Source: Loktanella sp. Alg231-35 (GTDB taxonomy: Bacteria; Pseudomonadota; Alphaproteobacteria; Rhodobacterales; Rhodobacteraceae). From it: DNA of 64,000 bases. The DNA is taken from contig NZ_FREV01000005.1 of assembly GCF_900143545.1 (NCBI RefSeq), positions 62,001 through 126,000 on the forward strand, given 5' to 3'. The notes under the pieces are model-generated. The model saw only the letters and a list, made by a program, of their open reading frames with translations, was not told where the DNA came from and did not search any database. The translations under genes and the position numbers were made by a program. Shown piece after piece: positions 62,210 to 64,000 of this stretch; position 1 is the stretch's first letter, and the number at the start of each line of letters is the position of its first letter.

Positions 62210-64000
62210 TGATGATGTTCCATAAAATCCTGATCGCCAACCGGGGCGAAATCGCTTGCCGTGTTATCCAGACTGCCCGCAAGATGGGTGTCCGCACGGT
62301 GGCTGTTTATTCCGATGCGGATGCCCAAGCGCTGCATGTGGTGCAGGCGGATGAGGCCGTGCGCCTTGGTCCAGCGCCCGTAGCCGACAGCTACCTGCGT
62401 GGTGATCTGATTGTGCAAGCCGCCTTGGACACAGGCGCGCAGGCGATCCATCCGGGATATGGGTTTCTGTCCGAGAACCCTGATTTTGTCGATGCGGTCG
62501 AGGCGGCTGGCCTGATCTTCATCGGCCCGTCTGCGGATGCGATCCGGGCGATGGGCCTCAAGGATGCCGCCAAGGCCCTGATGGAAAAGGCTGGGGTGCC
62601 TGTTGTGCCGGGCTATCACGGCAAGGATCAGGATGCCGGATTTCTGGCCAAACAGGCCGCGCTGATTGGCTATCCTGTGTTGATCAAAGCTGTCGCCGGT
62701 GGCGGCGGCAAAGGCATGCGCTTGGTCGAAGATGTGGCGGATTTTATCGAGGCGCTGGCCTCGGCCCAGGCAGAGGCGCAGACCGCCTTTGGCAATGCTG
62801 ATGTGCTGATCGAGAAGTATATTGAAAGTCCGCGCCATATTGAGGTGCAGGTCTTCGGTGATGGCGCGGACGCGGTGCATCTGTTTGAGCGTGATTGCTC
62901 ACTCCAGCGCCGCCATCAAAAGGTGATCGAAGAGGCACCGGCACCCGGTATGCCTGAGGATGTGCGTGCCGCGATGGGGCAGGCGGCGGTCATGGCGGCC
63001 AAGGCGATTGGCTATGCCGGGGCGGGCACGGTTGAGTTTATCGTGGATGGCAGCGACGGGCTGCGCGCGGACGGATTCTGGTTCATGGAGATGAACACGC
63101 GCTTGCAGGTCGAGCATCCGGTGACCGAGGCCATTACGGGCGTTGATCTGGTGGAATGGCAGTTGCGTGTTGCGGCCGGTGAGCCCTTGCCGATGCCTCA
63201 AGAGGCGTTGCGGATCAGTGGCCATTCCTTTGAGGCGCGGCTCTATGCAGAGGATGTCCCTGCGGGGTTCCTGCCTGCAACCGGCGTGATTGATCATCTG
63301 GTGTTTCCGCCAGAGGCGCGGATTGACAGCGGTGTGCGCGACGGGTCCGAGATTTCGCCTTGGTATGATCCGATGATTGCCAAGGTGACGGTGCATGGTC
63401 CTGACAGGGCCACCGCCTTGCGTTCATTGGCAGCGGCCCTTGATGCAACGCAAGTGGCCGGCACGGTGACCAATCTGGGTTTCCTGCGCCGTTTGGCGCG
63501 CGAGACGGGGTTTACTGCGGGTATGGTGGATACCGGGCTGATTGCCCGCGAGGCCGAGACTTTATGCGCCGCACCGCAGCCGACGGTTCGCGACATTGCC
63601 ATAGCTGCGGTGGTTGCCGCTGATATTGCACGGACGCCAATGACCGGGTTCACCTTGTGGCAGCCGATGGTACGCGACATTGCCCTGCGTTTTGGCGAAG
63701 AGACCCATTTGGCGCGTCTGACGGTACACGGTGCCGCGCGTTGTGACGTCTCGGTCGGCGAAGATGTGGTGTCGTTGGACTGGCGTGGCGCGCATTGGGG
63801 GCAGGCTGCTGTGTGCCATGGCGCACGCGTGACCGTTTTTGGTGCTGAAACGCTGACATTTGACGTGGTTGACCTGTTGGACCGCGCCGCCGCACAGGCG
63901 GGCGGCGATACGGTGCTGGCCCCGATGCCCGGATTGGTCCGCGACGTGGCGGTCGTGCCGGGACAGGATGTGCTGGCCGGTGACCGTCTGGTGGTATTGG
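62209..64000 (+). CDS. mccA: Methylcrotonoyl-CoA carboxylase biotin-carrying (alpha) subunit, 3' end outside window
   Basis: Biotin carboxylase subunit of methylcrotonoyl-CoA carboxylase, 597 codons visible of about 640-660. FHKILIANRGEIACRVI at the start is typical. ATP-grasp motifs: GGGGKGMRLV near residue 164, EVQVFGDG near 210, ERDCSLQRRHQK near 226 and EMNTRLQVEHPVTEA near 290. Near the end, LAPMPGLVRDVAVVPGQDVLAGD is the start of the biotinyl domain; the window stops just before the EAMKM lysine. Three ATGs in a row (62209, 62212, 62215) are possible starts; ATG 62209 overlaps the mccB stop by one base. Confidence 0.95.
   Translation, partial: MMMFHKILIANRGEIACRVIQTARKMGVRTVAVYSDADAQALHVVQADEAVRLGPAPVADSYLRGDLIVQAALDTGAQAIHPGYGFLSENPDFVDAVEAAGLIFIGPSADAIRAMGLKDAAKALMEKAGVPVVPGYHGKDQDAGFLAKQAALIGYPVLIKAVAGGGGKGMRLVEDVADFIEALASAQAEAQTAFGNADVLIEKYIESPRHIEVQVFGDGADAVHLFERDCSLQRRHQKVIEEAPAPGMPEDVRAAMGQAAVMAAKAIGYAGAGTVEFIVDGSDGLRADGFWFMEMNTRLQVEHPVTEAITGVDLVEWQLRVAAGEPLPMPQEALRISGHSFEARLYAEDVPAGFLPATGVIDHLVFPPEARIDSGVRDGSEISPWYDPMIAKVTVHGPDRATALRSLAAALDATQVAGTVTNLGFLRRLARETGFTAGMVDTGLIAREAETLCAAPQPTVRDIAIAAVVAADIARTPMTGFTLWQPMVRDIALRFGEETHLARLTVHGAARCDVSVGEDVVSLDWRGAHWGQAAVCHGARVTVFGAETLTFDVVDLLDRAAAQAGGDTVLAPMPGLVRDVAVVPGQDVLAGDRLVVL

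Overview
The window looks like a chromosomal segment of a marine alphaproteobacterium of the Roseobacter group (Rhodobacteraceae). The basis is a high-GC coding style, many 4-base ATGA/GTGA overlaps between consecutive genes, a cell-wall and replication operon (SPOR lipoprotein, D,D-carboxypeptidase, tmk, holB, tatD, MBL hydrolase), TRAP and Tct carboxylate transporters, an oligopeptide ABC operon, a Mur-type site before a Mn transporter, and a leucine-degradation (liu) operon. This assignment is inference from gene content; there is no rRNA gene. I see no insertion sequence, phage, CRISPR array, rRNA or origin. No stretch above 300 bases lacks a gene.

Layout. 1-4.1 kb: a TctA-type carboxylate transporter subunit converging on a ketopantoate-reductase-like gene and an oxalate-CoA-ligase-like gene. 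4.3-12.2 kb: two translationally coupled genes for large exported proteins. The first has a transglutaminase-like fold segment without the usual Cys; the second is 1877 aa with PPC-like and discoidin-like modules and two intact VWA domains. This is the least explained part of the window. 12.3 kb: tRNA-Ser(TGA). 12.6-19.1 kb: the SPOR/dac/tmk/holB/tatD/MBL operon and an AEC carrier. 19.2-22.7 kb: a sitABCD-type manganese ABC transporter. 22.7-24.8 kb: a TupA-like tungstate-binding protein without permease or ATPase, and a Gfo/Idh/MocA oxidoreductase. 24.8-28.7 kb (minus): a PqiABC lipid-transport system with PqiA split into two genes.

28.8-32.4 kb: a fumarylpyruvate-hydrolase-like FAH protein and a complete TRAP transporter. 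32.4-37 kb: a P-loop kinase, a YihY membrane protein, a kynureninase/DUF1304/SDR operon and an ICMT-like methyltransferase. 37-40.2 kb: pntAB transhydrogenase, closed by two strong hairpins. 40.2-46.1 kb (minus): oppDFABC. 46.3-50 kb (plus): divergent ArgE-like deacylase, FAD oxidoreductase and M20 aminoacylase; together with opp these suggest uptake and breakdown of peptides or N-acyl amino acids. 50.1-53.4 kb: two very small genes, a VOC protein, moaA, a small lipoprotein and an AlkD-like glycosylase. 53.4-56.5 kb: glmU-glmS (UDP-GlcNAc synthesis), with alkD coupled behind. 56.7-58.6 kb: gph and a DegT-family aminotransferase. 58.6-64 kb: a liu operon behind a perfect 18-bp palindrome: ivd, two unrecognised small genes (the first AT-rich), mccB, and mccA running off the window just before its biotin lysine.
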